From Caprimulgus europaeus (Eukaryota > Chordata > Aves > Caprimulgiformes > Caprimulgidae), in contig OU015525.1 in assembly GCA_907165065.1 (NCBI GenBank), positions 1,141,138-1,205,137 on the forward strand: DNA of 64,000 bases, written 5' to 3'. Both the position numbers and the translations under genes were made by a program. The notes under the pieces were generated by a model. The model saw only the letters and a list, made by a program, of their open reading frames with translations. It searched no databases and was not told the DNA's origin. Numbering within the stretch: the first letter of the stretch is position 1; each line of letters begins with the position of its first letter. Below are positions 31,960 through 42,640 of the stretch, one piece after another.

Positions 31960-32940
31960 GGCAGAAGGGGCAGACAGCTCTGGTGAACTACAAGGATGTC
32001 TTGGGTTTATGCAGGGAGAAAATTAGATGGGTAAAATCCCAACTAGAACTTTAGTCCCAGTGTACTGGAGATTAGCAAATGTGACAGACACCCATCTCCA
32101 AGAAAGTCTGGAAGGTGAATCCAGAGACCTACAGGCCTGTCAGACTGACCTCAGTGCCAGGGAAGCTTATGGAGCCGGTCATCTCGAGTGCCATCACTCA
32201 GCATGTGCAGGACAACCAGGAGTCCAGGCCCAGTCAGCATGGGTTTATGTAAGGCAGGTCCTGCTTGACTGACCTGATGTGCTTCTATGACAAGGTGACC
32301 TGCTTAGTGGATGAGGGAAAGGCTGTGGAAGTTGTCTACCTGGACTTTAGTAAAGCCTTTGACATCGCTTCCCACAGCATTCTCCTGCAGAAACTGGCTG
32401 CTCGTGGCTTGGATGGGTGCAGTCTTTGCTGGGGAAAAAACTTTCTGCATGTTGGGGCCCAAAGAGTTGTGGTGAATGGAGTTAAATCCAGCTGGTGAGC
32501 AGTGCCCAGAGGTGTTCCCCAGGGCTCAGTGTTGGGCACAGTTCTGTTTAATATCTTTATTAACTATCAGGATGAGGGGATCGAGTGCACTGTCAGTGAG
32601 TTTGCAGATGACACCACGTAGGGTGGGAGTGTTGATCTGCTTGAGTTTGGGAAGACTCTACGAAGGGATCTGGACAGGCTGGGTTGATGTAGTGAGGCCA
32701 ACTGTGTGAGGTTCAACAAGGCTGAGTTGTGGCTCCTGCACTTGGGTCACCACAACCCCATGCAGCGCTCCAGGCTTGGGGCAGAGTGGCTGGAAAGCTG
32801 CCCGGCAGAAAAGGACCTGGGGGTGTTGGTCGCCAGCCGGCTGAATGTGAGCTGGCAGTGTGCCCAGGTGGCCATGAAGGCCACCAGCATCTTGGCTTGT
32901 GTCAGCACTAGTGTGGCCAGCAGGAGCAGGGTTGTTCCAG
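31960..32940 (+). mobile_element. CR1 LINE reverse transcriptase fragment
   Basis: Finger and palm pieces ([34 protein letters not shown]), a degraded motif C (FADDTT followed by a stop at 32620) and the thumb [20 protein letters not shown]. Duplicate at 59000-59970. Confidence 0.88.
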
Positions 32941-33210
32941 GTTCTGTGGAAGGTTTTGCACAGGGCAGCAGTCACAAATGTGTTTAAATCTGATGACAGG
33001 GAATGACGCTGAGGGAGCCTGGTTCTTCCTTCTAGGGCACAAACCAGATGGAACTCCATGGGCAAAGTTGGCAAAGGCTTTTCCAGTGTGAGGGTGTTGA
33101 AAGTGTATCTGGGAGACACTGAAAACCTGAGTGGAAGAGGTCCTGGACAACCTGCTCTGGCTGTTGCCGCTTGAGCAGGTGGGTTCAAGCACGAGCTCTC
33201 CAGAGGTTCC
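32941..33210 (+). mobile_element. CR1 3' end relative, gene 8 3' side
   Basis: Tail phrases AACCAGATGGAACTCCATGG, GGGAGACACTGAAAACC, CTTGAGCAGGTGGGTTC and AGCTCTCCAGAGGTTCC. It joins the ERV LTR at about 33211-33217. Confidence 0.65.
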
Positions 33211-33484
33211 TGCCTCTGTTGTCTCTCTGGAGGCGTGACGACCTGGCTCAGGAACGGCACTGTGGCCAACCCCAGGCCGCTCGGGCCATCAGCTCACAGA
33301 CACCAATGTGGTGGACGGCAAATGGCGTTTATTAGTGCGTGACAGGGTGTTATATACCTTGGGTTTACAACGTCACCTCTGTCTGCTTTACACCATAGAC
33401 TGAACGCTATTGGCTGTCGGGAGAGGGGTCTTATCTTTCCGTACAGCGTGATATCTTCTGGTCGCCAGACCCTAACTACCGACA
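33211..33484 (-). mobile_element. Alpharetrovirus-like 3' LTR
   Basis: Starts TGTCGG right after the purine tract; about 270 bp. TATATAA at 33356-33350 is followed within 30 nt by AATAAA (33333-33328), implying a very short R. The R-U5 phrases AATAAACGCCATTTG and CCACCACATTGGTGT are those of avian alpharetroviruses. The 3' end is uncertain between 33211 and 33236. Confidence 0.75.
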
Positions 33485-33717
33485 TTTCCCCCCTCCCTAT
33501 GCATTATTAAAGATTTTAAAGAATATATACAGCGTAACTGCAGGTGAAAAACACATTAAACGCAGCATGTTCTGGATCTATGTTTTAAAACACTGTGAAG
33601 ACGTACCACAGACTTGGGTAAAAAACATAAGGCACACTAAGTGAGGTAGTTAGAGGGTAACTGGGCGTAATGAGGTATGACTAGGAATAGAAAAGGAAAT
33701 TCTGGGCAGAAGCGCTC

Positions 33718-34640
33718 TTAGAGCAGTTGTTGGCATTCTATCAGCATGATGTTAACCTTCTCCAGCCGGCTCTTAACAAACGATGCGAGCCTGTTTAGTA
33801 CACAGGGTCCAAAGATCAGCGCTATCACGATCATTGCGATCGGCCCCATCAGGGTAGACACTAAAGTGGTCAGCCATGGCGAATGACCAAACCACGATGC
33901 AAACCAATTCTGTTGTGCCTCTCGTTCCCTTTTGCGTTTCTCCAATCCTTCTCGCAATTTGGCCGTGGTGTCTCTCTCTACTCCGGTGTGATCCGCATAC
34001 GCACAACATTCTTCTCCTGTTGTGGTGCACACACCCCCCCTTGCTGTAAAAACATCAGGTCTGATCCTCTTCGATTCTGCAACACTACTTCAGACAGCGA
34101 TCTAAGTGACTGCTCTAATGCACTTATTGACCGTTCACTTCTAGCTAGGTCTGCATCTACTGCTACTCTTAAGGCGCTAAATTCTTTACTCTGCTGCACC
34201 AAGGATGCTACTCCTGTACCCACTCCCGCACCTCCTACGATCATTAGAGTAGCTATTGTCAGAGCTGTAAAGGGTTCTCGTTTTGATAGATGGTGTTCTG
34301 GGATAATTTGTGAGTCATATGCAAAGTTTTCAGAATGCTAAAAAAATGTAGGAACTATAGTTACTTGGACACAATATTCTGAGGATGCATCAAATTTTTC
34401 CAACGCCAAACAAGGTGGAACTCCCATGACAGAACAAACCCATTTGGTATTATTGGCCGGTATGTTGTGTTCTCCCTTATCACTCCGTCATTGTTTGTGG
34501 GGTCTCGTAGGACCCATCTGAATGGCTGATGGGGATGGTGCTCTGGTTTTACCTGTTTTACAATGGCAAGTTCCAAGATCAAAAGCACACAAAGGGATTG
34601 TCGCCTACTTCCACGAGGATTATGTTGCCATTGTTTGGAT
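33718..34640 (-). pseudogene. Broken env remnant (SU C-terminus and TM)
   Basis: An SU C-terminal stretch ends at an in-frame TAG (34338-34340). The same frame continues with a basic LSKR cleavage-type site, a hydrophobic fusion-peptide-like stretch and a coiled-coil/LQNR region to 33978. The TM disulfide motif CX6CC, membrane span and cytoplasmic tail (34032-33718) are in another frame; the shift falls at a 7-C run (34034-34040, plus strand). TM is of gammaretroviral type. Non-functional. Confidence 0.8.
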
Positions 34641-35054
34641 TCAGACAGCACGAGCCCTTCGGGTGCGGACGGAATGTTTTGTCAACTCGCCGTCTTCTCT
34701 TGTCACTGGGGCGTATGGGTTACTAGGGCGTCCGATAATTTGGTCCTGTGGATAAAAACTCACAGTTTTCATTAGTTTTATCCTGTTAATCATGTCTGCG
34801 ATACTTGACCCCACTGGCAGTGATCGTAGGATTTCTTTGGTTGCCAAATTCCACTGCTGACGCAGGCAATCTGCGACAACCGGGCCTTTCGCTTCCGCAG
34901 GCAGGGTCGAAGAATCGACCGCTGCCTGGAGGCGATCCACGAATTGCGTAAAGCTCTCACTCTCATTTTGTTTTATAGTGGACCATGGCGATGGCTTGAC
35001 AATAACTCTGCTGGTTGTGCGAATGGCTTCCCTGGCTGCCCGAGTAGTTGTCAT
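34641..35054 (-). pseudogene. Retroviral gag capsid fragment
   Basis: A 137-codon open stretch holding the capsid major homology region (Gln, Glu, Phe and Arg-Leu spaced as in IKQNESESFTQFVDRL) followed by the C-terminal capsid helices (ADCLRQQ). The spacing is of the alpha/betaretroviral kind. The matrix part, nucleocapsid zinc knuckles and protease are absent; after about 34680 it passes directly into env-derived sequence. Confidence 0.75.
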
Positions 35055-35125
35055 AATTTCATGGGCCCGCAGGCCTTGAAATAAGTAAGGAAGAGGAGGT
35101 GACTCAGGCTGGGATGCAGAGAGAC

Positions 35126-35131
35126 TTTATT
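35126..35131 (-). terminator. Polyadenylation signal AATAAA, gene 8
   Basis: About 442 nt after the stop. The distal half is class B, the proximal half class A. Confidence 0.8.
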
Positions 35132-35572
35132 GAGGGAAAAAAAGAATGAAAAGGCAGGAGCAGCAAGATTAAGGGATCTGGTGTGAGGTGCCAGTAGGAC
35201 GAGCATCAGCCGAGGTCCCTTGTGTGAGACAGATCTTGCCAGAGCACCAAGGTCTTCCTGGCCTGCAGTGGGAGCTGCACACTGGAGGTCCCCAGTGGTC
35301 TTTGGCTTGTGAGAAGACGGTTGCAGCGGAGAGTCGTGGCCGTAGCAGAAGGGGCGACTCAAAGAAGGAAGCCAGAGAAGAGGAGGAGGTGCAAGGGCCG
35401 TGTTTGCAGGCAGCCCAGGCTGGTCCCCTTCCCTGCTTCCTTGCCTGGTGCCTGGAGAGGAGGAGCAGTGGATGGAGAGCCCGTGGGCCAGGAACATGGT
35501 TGAGGTGCGTCCTCAGTCCATGGCGTGGCTGTCAGGTGTGGGTGTTTGGTGTGAGGGGAGGTGGCAGGAGCC

Positions 35573-35881
35573 TTAGCAGGGGTAGCAGCCCCTTCTGGCG
35601 CCGAAGCAGCCCAGGCCTCCGAAGCCGTAGCCGTAGCCGAAGGCTCCAGAGGAGACGGGCACTCCCTGGGAGCTGAGGGCGCTGCCCACGGCAGCCGATG
35701 AGGAGGATCCGACGGCGGTGTTCTGGGGGAAGGAGCTGAGGATGGGTCCTGGCAGGGTGACCAGCACGGTGGGAGGCTGGATGGTGACTGTGGAGTCCTG
35801 GCACTGCCTGACACAGGGCTCGTTGCAGCTGTTGGCCAGCGGGGCGGGTGGGCAGGAGCCGCAGAGGTCGTAGCAGGCCAT
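35573..35881 (-). CDS. Feather-type beta-keratin, gene 8 (chimeric 3' UTR)
   Basis: Intact 102-residue copy identical in protein to gene 5 (P11, T33, T38). Its 3' UTR joins a class A proximal part (TGGTGCCTGGAGAGGAGGAG, GAACATGGTTGAGG near 35440-35505) to a class B distal part (GTAGGACGAGCATCAGCCGA, GTCTTCCTGGCCTGCAGTGG near 35190-35275). The ERV remnant begins about 55 bp beyond the polyadenylation signal. TATA altered although the protein matches TATA-intact gene 5. The upstream region has the 252-bp duplication. Confidence 0.96.
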   Translation of the reverse strand: MACYDLCGSCPPAPLANSCNEPCVRQCQDSTVTIQPPTVLVTLPGPILSSFPQNTAVGSSSSAAVGSALSSQGVPVSSGAFGYGYGFGGLGCFGARRGCYPC

Positions 35882-36109
35882 GTGTGTGGTGTGGAGGGGC
35901 CCTGGAAGAGAGGGTGTTGAGCAAGCGGAGGGGCGTGGGGGTGCGAGGGGCGGTGTTGCAGGAGGGCGAGGGGTTAGGGAGGGCTGGTGTGGGGCTGTGG
36001 GGAGCGTGGCGGTGGGGAGGCGTGAGGGCTGGTGAGGCTGGGGCAGAGCGTGCTGGAAGAGAGGGGCCGGGTGGGGCAGGAGCAGGAGGGGCAGGGGGTT
36101 GAGGCTCAC

Positions 36110-36215
36110 CTTGTTGAGCGCGGAGGAGAAGGCGTGAGGAGAAGTGTGTGAGGGAGGGAGGCGCGGGGCCGGTTTGATTCTGGTCCCCGAGGGGCGGGAC
36201 AGCCTTTGCGCATGC
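36110..36215 (-). promoter_or_regulatory. Core promoter and noncoding exon 1, gene 8 (TATA altered)
   Basis: The TATA position 36173-36179 reads AATCAAA. Confidence 0.7.
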
Positions 36216-36347
36216 CGGCATTTTGCAGCAAGCGGCTGTTCCGTGCCCCAGCTGGACATGGAGGAATGAGGTGGGGAGTGTTTTCCTGCCCACAACGCTG
36301 CTTTTCATGGCCTTCTCTTGAGGCCGTGTCCCTGTGGCCCTGGCGGC

Positions 36348-36690
36348 AGCTTTCAAGTGCCAGTCGGTGTTTGGGAGGGTTTGCACGGAATCTGTGTGTC
36401 AGGGCATTTGGCAGACACAGCCAAAGGACATGAGATGATGTCATCTTGTGGCACTCGTGTGCTGTGGTTTGTGGGTGTCTTGTCACGAGGGGATCTTTCT
36501 TCCTCACTGTCCTGGCAGGCTGCTCTGGCATTTGGAGGTGTGCTGGGCATTAGTGGTTCCTGTTTCATTGTGTTTTATCACTGTCCAGCTGACTGCCATC
36601 AGCTTTCAAGTGCCAGTCGGTGTTTGGGAGGATTTTCACCGAATTGGCATGTTCAGAGCATTTACCAGACATGAGCAAAGCGCAGGAGAG
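36348..36690. repeat. 252-bp tandem duplication upstream of gene 8
   Basis: Units start at 36348 and 36600. The GTGTGCTGTGGTTTG block that follows each (36458 and 36728) shows the unit is about 250 bp long. Confidence 0.7.
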
Positions 36691-36861
36691 GTGCGGTGTG
36701 GTCAGTGAGGTGTCATCCCGTGGCATCGTGTGCTGTGGTTTGCGGGGGTGTTGTGCCAAAGGGGCCTCACTTCCTCACAGCCCTGGAAGGCTGCTCTGGG
36801 CTCTGCAGGTTTGCTGAGAGTTCTGTGCTGAGAGCTCGGGGCTGCCCCTTCCATTGCATTT

Positions 36862-39526
36862 TGACGGAGCTTTAAAGTAGATTGGAAGGGGGAAGGGGAT
36901 GTAACTGGGACTGCTGGTAGTTACTCTGGGGGGTCCATGCCTGAAGAGCAGCTCACTGGGGTTCCAGCTGCTCCAGCCAGCAAGTCAGAGTCAACTTCCC
37001 TGGGGGCCCGTGTTAAATGCCTCTCTGCTAATGCACACAGCATGGGCAGTGAACAGGAGGAGCTGGAGATGAGTGCGTGCCTGCAGGGATCCGACCTGAT
37101 TGGCATCACGGAGACATGGTGGGATGGCTCCCATGACTGGAGTGTGGGAATGGAAGGATCCAGGTCTTCAGGAAGGACAGGAAGGGGAGAAGAGGAGGGG
37201 GTGTTGCCCTCTATGTCAACAACCAGCTGGAGTGTCTGGAGCTCCACCTGGAGCCAGATGAGGAGCTGACTGAGAGTCTATGGGTCAGGATTAAAGGGAT
37301 GGCGGGGGAAGGGGATATTATAGTGGGGGTCTGCTACAGGCTGCCAGACCAGGGAGACTGAGCAGATGAGGCTCTCTATAGGCAGATATGAGCAGCCTCA
37401 CGTTCACAAGCCTTGGTCCTCATGGGGGACTTCAACCACCCCCATATCTTTTGGAGGGGCAACAGAGCTTGGCACAACCAATCCAGGCGGATCCTGGAAT
37501 GTGTGGAGGACAACTTCCATCTCCAGGTGGTTGAGGAACCGACGAGGAGGGGTGCCATGCTGAACCTTGTTCTCACCAACAAGGAGGGGTTGGTGGGGAC
37601 CCTGAAGCTCTTGGGCAGTCTTGGCTGCAGTGACCATGAAATGGTGGAATTCGAGATCCTCAGGGCAGTGAGGAAGGTGCACTGTAAGCTCAGCACCCTG
37701 GATTTCAGGAGAGCAGACTTTGACCTCTTCAGGGATCTGCTTGGTCACGTACCATGGGATGAATTCCTGGAAGGAAGAGGGGTGCAAGACAGTTGGAACA
37801 TACTCAAAGGTCTCTTCCTCCAAGCCCAGGAACGATGCATCCCACAAAGAGGAAGGCAGGCAAAACCAGCAGGAGGCCTGCATAGATGGACAGGAAGATC
37901 CTGAGCAAACTTAGGATCAAGAAAGAAGCCTACAGAGGGTGGAAGGAAGGACAGGTAACCTGGGAGGAATACAGAGAAATTGCCCGAGTGGCCAGTGATC
38001 AGGTTAGGAAAGCCAAGGCCCTTGGAGAATCAAATTTAGCCAGAGATGTCAAGGGCAACACAAAAAGCTTCTGTAGGTGTGTTGGGGAGAAAAGGAAAAC
38101 TAGGGAAAGTGTGGGCCCTCTCCGGGAGGCGATGGGAGATCTGGTCACCCAGGACACTGAGAAGGCTGAAGCGCTCACTGACTTTTTTCCCTCAGTCTTC
38201 ACCAGCAAGGACTCGTGCCACACTGCCCAAGTCCTAGAAATCCAAGGATGGGTCCAGGAGAATGAAAAGCCACCCACTGTAGGAGAAGATCAGGTTTGGG
38301 AGCACCTAAGGAAGCTGAAGGTCCACAAGGAATTCCATGGGACCTGATGGGATGCATCCGTGGGTCCTAAGGGAACTGGCAGATGAAGTTGCAAAGCCTC
38401 TATCCATCATATTTGAGAAGTCCTGGCAGTCTGGTGAAGTTCCCACAGACTGGAAAAGGGGAACATCACCCCCATTTTTAAAAGGGAAACAAGGAACACC
38501 CAGGGAACTCCAGGCCTGTCAGTCTCACCTCAGTGCCAGGCGAGATCATGGAGCAGATACTCCTAGAAACTGTGCTGAGGCACACGGAGAATGAGAAGGT
38601 GATTGGTGACACCAGCACGGCTTCACCAAGGGCAAATCATGCCTGACCCATCTGGTGGCCTTTTATGACGGGGTTACAACATCGGTGGATGAGGCCAAAG
38701 CAACTGATGTCATCTACCTGGACTTGTGCAAGGCGTTTGACACAGTCCCACATGGCATCCTTATCTCCAAATTGGCAACAAGTGGGTTTGATGGATGGAC
38801 CACTCGGTGGGTAAGGAACTGGCTGGATGGTGGCACTCAAAGAGTTGTGGTCAACAGCTCAAAGTCTGAGTGGAAACTGGTGACGAGTGGTGTCCCTCAA
38901 GGTTCAGTATTGGGACCGGTGCTCTTCATCATCTTTGTTAGTGACATGGACGGGGGGATTGAGTGCACCCCCAGCAAGTTTGCCGATGACACCAAGCTGA
39001 GCGGTGCGACTGACACACTGGAGGGTCAATCCCACCAACAGCAGAAGGACATGGTCCTACTGGAGCCAGCCCAGAGGAGGCCACGAGAATGATGCCAGGG
39101 CTGGAGCAGCTCTGCTGTGAGGACAGGCTGAGAGAGTTGGGGCTGTTCAGCCTGGAGAAGAGAAGGCTCTGGGGAGACCTTCCAGTGGCCTCCCAGTACC
39201 TGAAGGGGCTCCAAAGAGCCTGGGGAGGGACTTTGGCCAAGGGCAGGAAGTGACAGAACAAGGGGTGATGGCTTGAAACTGGGAGAGGAGATGGAGCTGA
39301 GATGTGAGGAAGAAATTGTTTGGTGTGAGGGTGGTCAGACACTGGCCCAGGTTGGGCAGAGAAGCTGTGGCTGCTCCTCCCTGGAAGTGTTCTCGGCCAG
39401 GCCGGATGAGGCTTTGAGCAACCTGGTCTAGTGGAAGGTGTCCCTGCTGCTGGCAGGGGGGTTGGAATTGGATAATCTTTAAGGTCCCTTCCAACTCAAA
39501 CCATTTTATGGTTCAATGATTCTATT
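36862..39526 (+). mobile_element. Near-complete CR1 LINE with endonuclease and RT
   Basis: The most complete CR1 here. Endonuclease pieces: ITETWWD near 37105, then GDFNHPHIFWRG and CSDHEMVEFEILR (37413-37904). Linker 37886-38347. RT 38337-39050 with [27 protein letters not shown] and the catalytic FADDTKL. After DTLEG it jumps to the C-terminal end (internal deletion of the thumb), then a 3' UTR ending GGTTCAATGATTCTAT at 39526. At least two frameshifts; dead. Confidence 0.92.
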
Positions 39527-40060
39527 AGGAACAGCTTTGCCAGCAGGTGGAGGGAGGTGACCCTTCCTGTCTCCTCAGCACTGGTGAGGATCCTTGTGGG
39601 GTGCTGTGTGTGGTTTTAGGCTCCTCAGTGGTAGAGGGATATGGATTTAGTGGATCAAAGCCACTGCAGGGCCAGCAAGATTCTCAAGGGGTTGTAGCAT
39701 CTTTCCTGTGAGGAGAGGCTGAGAGAGCTGGGACTGTTCATCCAGGAGACAATAATGCACAGGGCAGCAGTCACGAGTGTGTATAAATCTGTGATGGCCG
39801 GGAGTGAAGTCAAGACAGCCTGGTTCTTGTGAGCAGTGCACACCAGCAGGACAAGAGTCCATGGGCACAGGGGAGAACAGATGGAACGCAATGGGCACAG
39901 ACCAGCAAAGTCTTTAATTGTTAGTTTGATGCAGGATTGGCAGAATTGGTGGAGTCTCAGCCCTGGGAAATACTGAAAACCTGAGTGGGAATGGTCGCAG
40001 AAAAGCTGCTCTGGGTGACCCTGTTTGGTGAAAGGTTGGTGGAAGCACATTGTCTCCAGA
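39527..40060 (+). mobile_element. CR1 fragment, second subfamily, gene 9 3' side
   Basis: CCAGCAGGTGGAGGGAGGTG, GAGGAGAGGCTGAGAGAGCT, CACAGGGCAGCAGTCACGAG and TATAAATCTGTGATGGC are shared with 43930-44200 and 61070-61370. It ends in the TCTCCAGAGGTTCCTG junction. Confidence 0.75.
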
Positions 40061-40421
40061 GGTTCCTGTTGAAATACATGTTTCAGTGATTGTGTTTGGT
40101 GGGAAGGCTGGGCTGGGGAAGAGAGAAACACAAGTGCATGGTGGCACTAGGATAACACATCAGAGGCGAGTCCAGGGGAACTTTGTGGTGTTTAAACCTT
40201 TGTTTGATCAAGTGCTGGTCTTGTGTCCCACTGTGGAAGCCCCCCATATGCCAGTCTGTGTTGTTGCTGATTGTGGTGTCATTTCTTGTAGCAGAGTTCT
40301 TGTGGGCCTTTTCCACCCACCCTGATGGCCTCTTGAGGCCTGGCTTTGTGCAAGGTGAAGCTGGAGGAGCCTTCTGAGAAGAAATGAAGAGGAGGCGTCT
40401 GAGACTGGGATGCAGGAAATG

Positions 40422-40427
40422 TTTATT
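40422..40427 (-). terminator. Polyadenylation signal AATAAA, gene 9
   Basis: Class A 3' UTR. Confidence 0.8.
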
Positions 40428-40665
40428 GAAAGGATGAAAGAGTGGGAAGGCAGGAGCACCAAGTGGAAGTGATGTGGTCGAAGGTGCAAGAAGGGTGACA
40501 ATTAGCCAAGGTCTGGCCCCTTCTCTCCTTCCTTGCTTGGTGCCTTGAGAGGAGGAGCAGTGGATGGAGAGCCCATGGGCCAGGAACATGGTTGAGGTGC
40601 GTCCTCAGTCCATGGCGAGGCTGTCAGGGTGTGGGTGTTTGGTGTGAGGGGAGGTGGCAGGAGCC

Positions 40666-40974
40666 TTAGCAGGGGTAGCAGCCCCTTCTGGCGCCGAAGC
40701 AGCCCAGGCCTCCGAAGCCGTAGCCGTAGCCGAAGGCTCCAGAGGAGACGGGCACTCCCTGGGAGCTGAGGGCGCTGCCCACGGCAGCCGATGAGGAGGA
40801 TCCGACGGCGGTGTTCTGGGGGAAGGAGCTGAGGATGGGTCCTGGCAGGGTGACCAGCACGGTGGAAGGCTGGATGAGGACTGTGGAGTCCTGGCACTGC
40901 CTGACACAGGGCTCGTTGCAGCTGTTGGCCAGCGGGGCGGGTGGGCAGGAGCCGCAGAGGTCGTAGCAGGCCAT
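40666..40974 (-). CDS. Feather-type beta-keratin, gene 9
   Basis: Intact 102-residue copy with P11 combined with L33, S37-T38: the gene 6 mid-region patch on a P11 background. The patch spans fewer than 20 nt on the gene strand, so a short conversion tract is enough to explain it. The 3' UTR carries a unique change (GGCGAGGCTGTC for GGCGTGGCTGTC near 40616). TATA intact. Upstream homology leaves the gene 8 type at about 41575 and joins the spacer type seen upstream of gene 3. Confidence 0.96.
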   Translation of the reverse strand: MACYDLCGSCPPAPLANSCNEPCVRQCQDSTVLIQPSTVLVTLPGPILSSFPQNTAVGSSSSAAVGSALSSQGVPVSSGAFGYGYGFGGLGCFGARRGCYPC

Positions 40975-41202
40975 GTGTGTGGTGTGGAGGGGCCCTGGAA
41001 GAGAGGGTGTTGAGCAAGCGGAGGGGCGTGGGGGTGCGAGGGGCGGTGTTGCAGGAGGGCGAGGGGTTAGGGAGGGCTGGTGTGGGGCTGTGGGGAGCGT
41101 GGCGGTGGGGAGGCGTGAGGGCTGGTGAGGCTGGGGCAGAGCGTGCTGGAAGAGAGGGGCCAGGTGGGGCAGGAGCAGGAGGGGCAGGGGGTTGAGGCTC
41201 AC

Positions 41203-41308
41203 CTTGTTGAGCGCGGAGGAGAAGGCGTGAGGAGAAGTGTGTGAGGGAGGGAGGCGCGGGGCCGGTTTTATTCTGGTCCCCGAGGGGCGGGACAGCCTTT
41301 GCGCATGC
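41203..41308 (-). promoter_or_regulatory. Core promoter and noncoding exon 1, gene 9 (TATA intact)
   Basis: AATAAAA at 41266-41272; GC box and TGCGCATGC conserved. Confidence 0.75.
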
Positions 41309-41867
41309 CGGCATTTTGCAGCAAGCGGCTGTTCCGTGCCCCAGCTGGACATGGAGGAATGAGGTGGGGAGTGTTTTCCTGCCCACAACGCTGCTTTTCA
41401 TGGCCTTCTCTTGAGGCCGTGTCCCTGTGGCCCTGGCGGCAGCTTTCAAGTGCCAGTCGGTGTTTGGGAGGGTTTGCACGGAATCTGTGTGTCAGGGCAT
41501 TTGGCAGACACAGCCAAAGGACATGAGATGATGTCATCTTGTGGCACTCGTGTGCTGTGGTTTGTGGGTGTCTTGTGAAGAGGGGACCTCGCTTCCTCAC
41601 GGTCCTCAGAGGCTTCTCTGGGCTTTAGGTGTTGCCTATTCCATGGCACAGTCCCTTCCCACCTCACTGCCCCTTGGCTTTACCTGTCCGTAGGCCTGAC
41701 TGTTCCTGTCTGCTGTGGTCTGTGGGTGCCTTGGTGTCCCTGGTGCTGGAGAGATGGCAGCTGGGTGCACTGGGTTTTTGTGACAAGGATTCGGTAGCCA
41801 GGGGCTATCGGGGTGGCATCTGTGTGAGTTACATTAAGATTCCCCCATGTTTGACAGAGTCCCCATG

Positions 41868-42200
41868 TGCTGGACCTGGGCACACTGCCAGCTCACATTC
41901 AGCCGGCTGGCGACCAACACCCCCAGGTCCTTTTCTGCCGGGCAGCTTTCCAGCCACTCTGCCCCAAGCCTGGAGCGCTGCATGGGGTTGTGGTGACCCA
42001 AGTGCAGGATCTGGCACTTGGTCATCACAGAATCACAGAGTGGTTTGTGTTGGAAGGGACGTTAAAGATCATGTAGTTCCAACCCCCTGCCATCAACAGG
42101 GACACCTCCCACTAGACCAGGTTGCTCAAAGCCTCATCCAGCCTGGCCTTCAACACTTCCAGCGAGGAGCAGCCACAGCTTCTCTCGGTAACCTTGATTT
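41868..42200 (-). mobile_element. Two CR1 pieces, minus strand
   Basis: 41868-42026 is the thumb region in reverse ([20 protein letters not shown]). 42027-42200 is a CR1 3' end in reverse, beginning TCACAGAATCACAGAG and containing GTTCCAACCCCCTGCCATC. The opposite orientation to the other spacers marks an inverted or separate insertion. Confidence 0.8.
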
Positions 42201-42640
42201 GTAGCAAGGATTATCTTCCTATTCCTAAAATCCTTGTCAGGGGTCCCCAGACATTTGTTTTGCTTTGAAACTCTTAAGGCATTTATAAAGGCGCCTGGAA
42301 ACAAAGCGAAGCTCTGTGCCCAAAGGAAGGGGTGGGCACCACACTCCTACCATGACAGCCCTGGACACAAGGGTCTGTCTAATCCCCCAGGAGAACCATT
42401 TTCATCCTGACAACACACAGATTGCGCTGCAAGGAAGTGGCCACTGTTAGCAAGTAATGAATATTATCAAATTTACACACAGTATTCCTTATGCAGTGCT
42501 CTGAGAAATCCGTGGAGGATCAAGTGAGCGTGCCAAAAGGAGCAGTGGCCCATTTTCACAGTGACACAGGCAAGGGAGAAGTGTCAGTGTGAGGGTTTCC
42601 TTCATGGCATCAATTCCTGATCTCTTGGCAGAACCGCTCG
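42200..42640. other. Single-copy-looking spacer, nothing recognised
   Basis: No open frame, repeat match or RNA gene that I can support. It ends where a minus-strand CR1 begins. Confidence 0.5.

Larger units (their letters stand above)
33211..35070 (-). mobile_element. Endogenous retrovirus remnant: gag piece, env piece, 3' LTR
   Basis: Reading down the minus strand: a capsid fragment (35054-34641), an env fragment (about 34640-33718), a polypurine tract (33498-33485) and a 3' LTR (33484 to about 33211-33217). The 5' LTR, leader, most of gag and all of pol are missing. It abuts the far end of the gene 8 3' UTR, whose conserved sequence resumes at about 35075. No open frame spans a complete gene, so it is inactive. 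Confidence 0.85.

Noticed and set aside
33883-34341. A 152-codon plus-strand frame across the ERV env remnant
   Set aside because: Antisense to clearly recognisable env sequence; no independent support.
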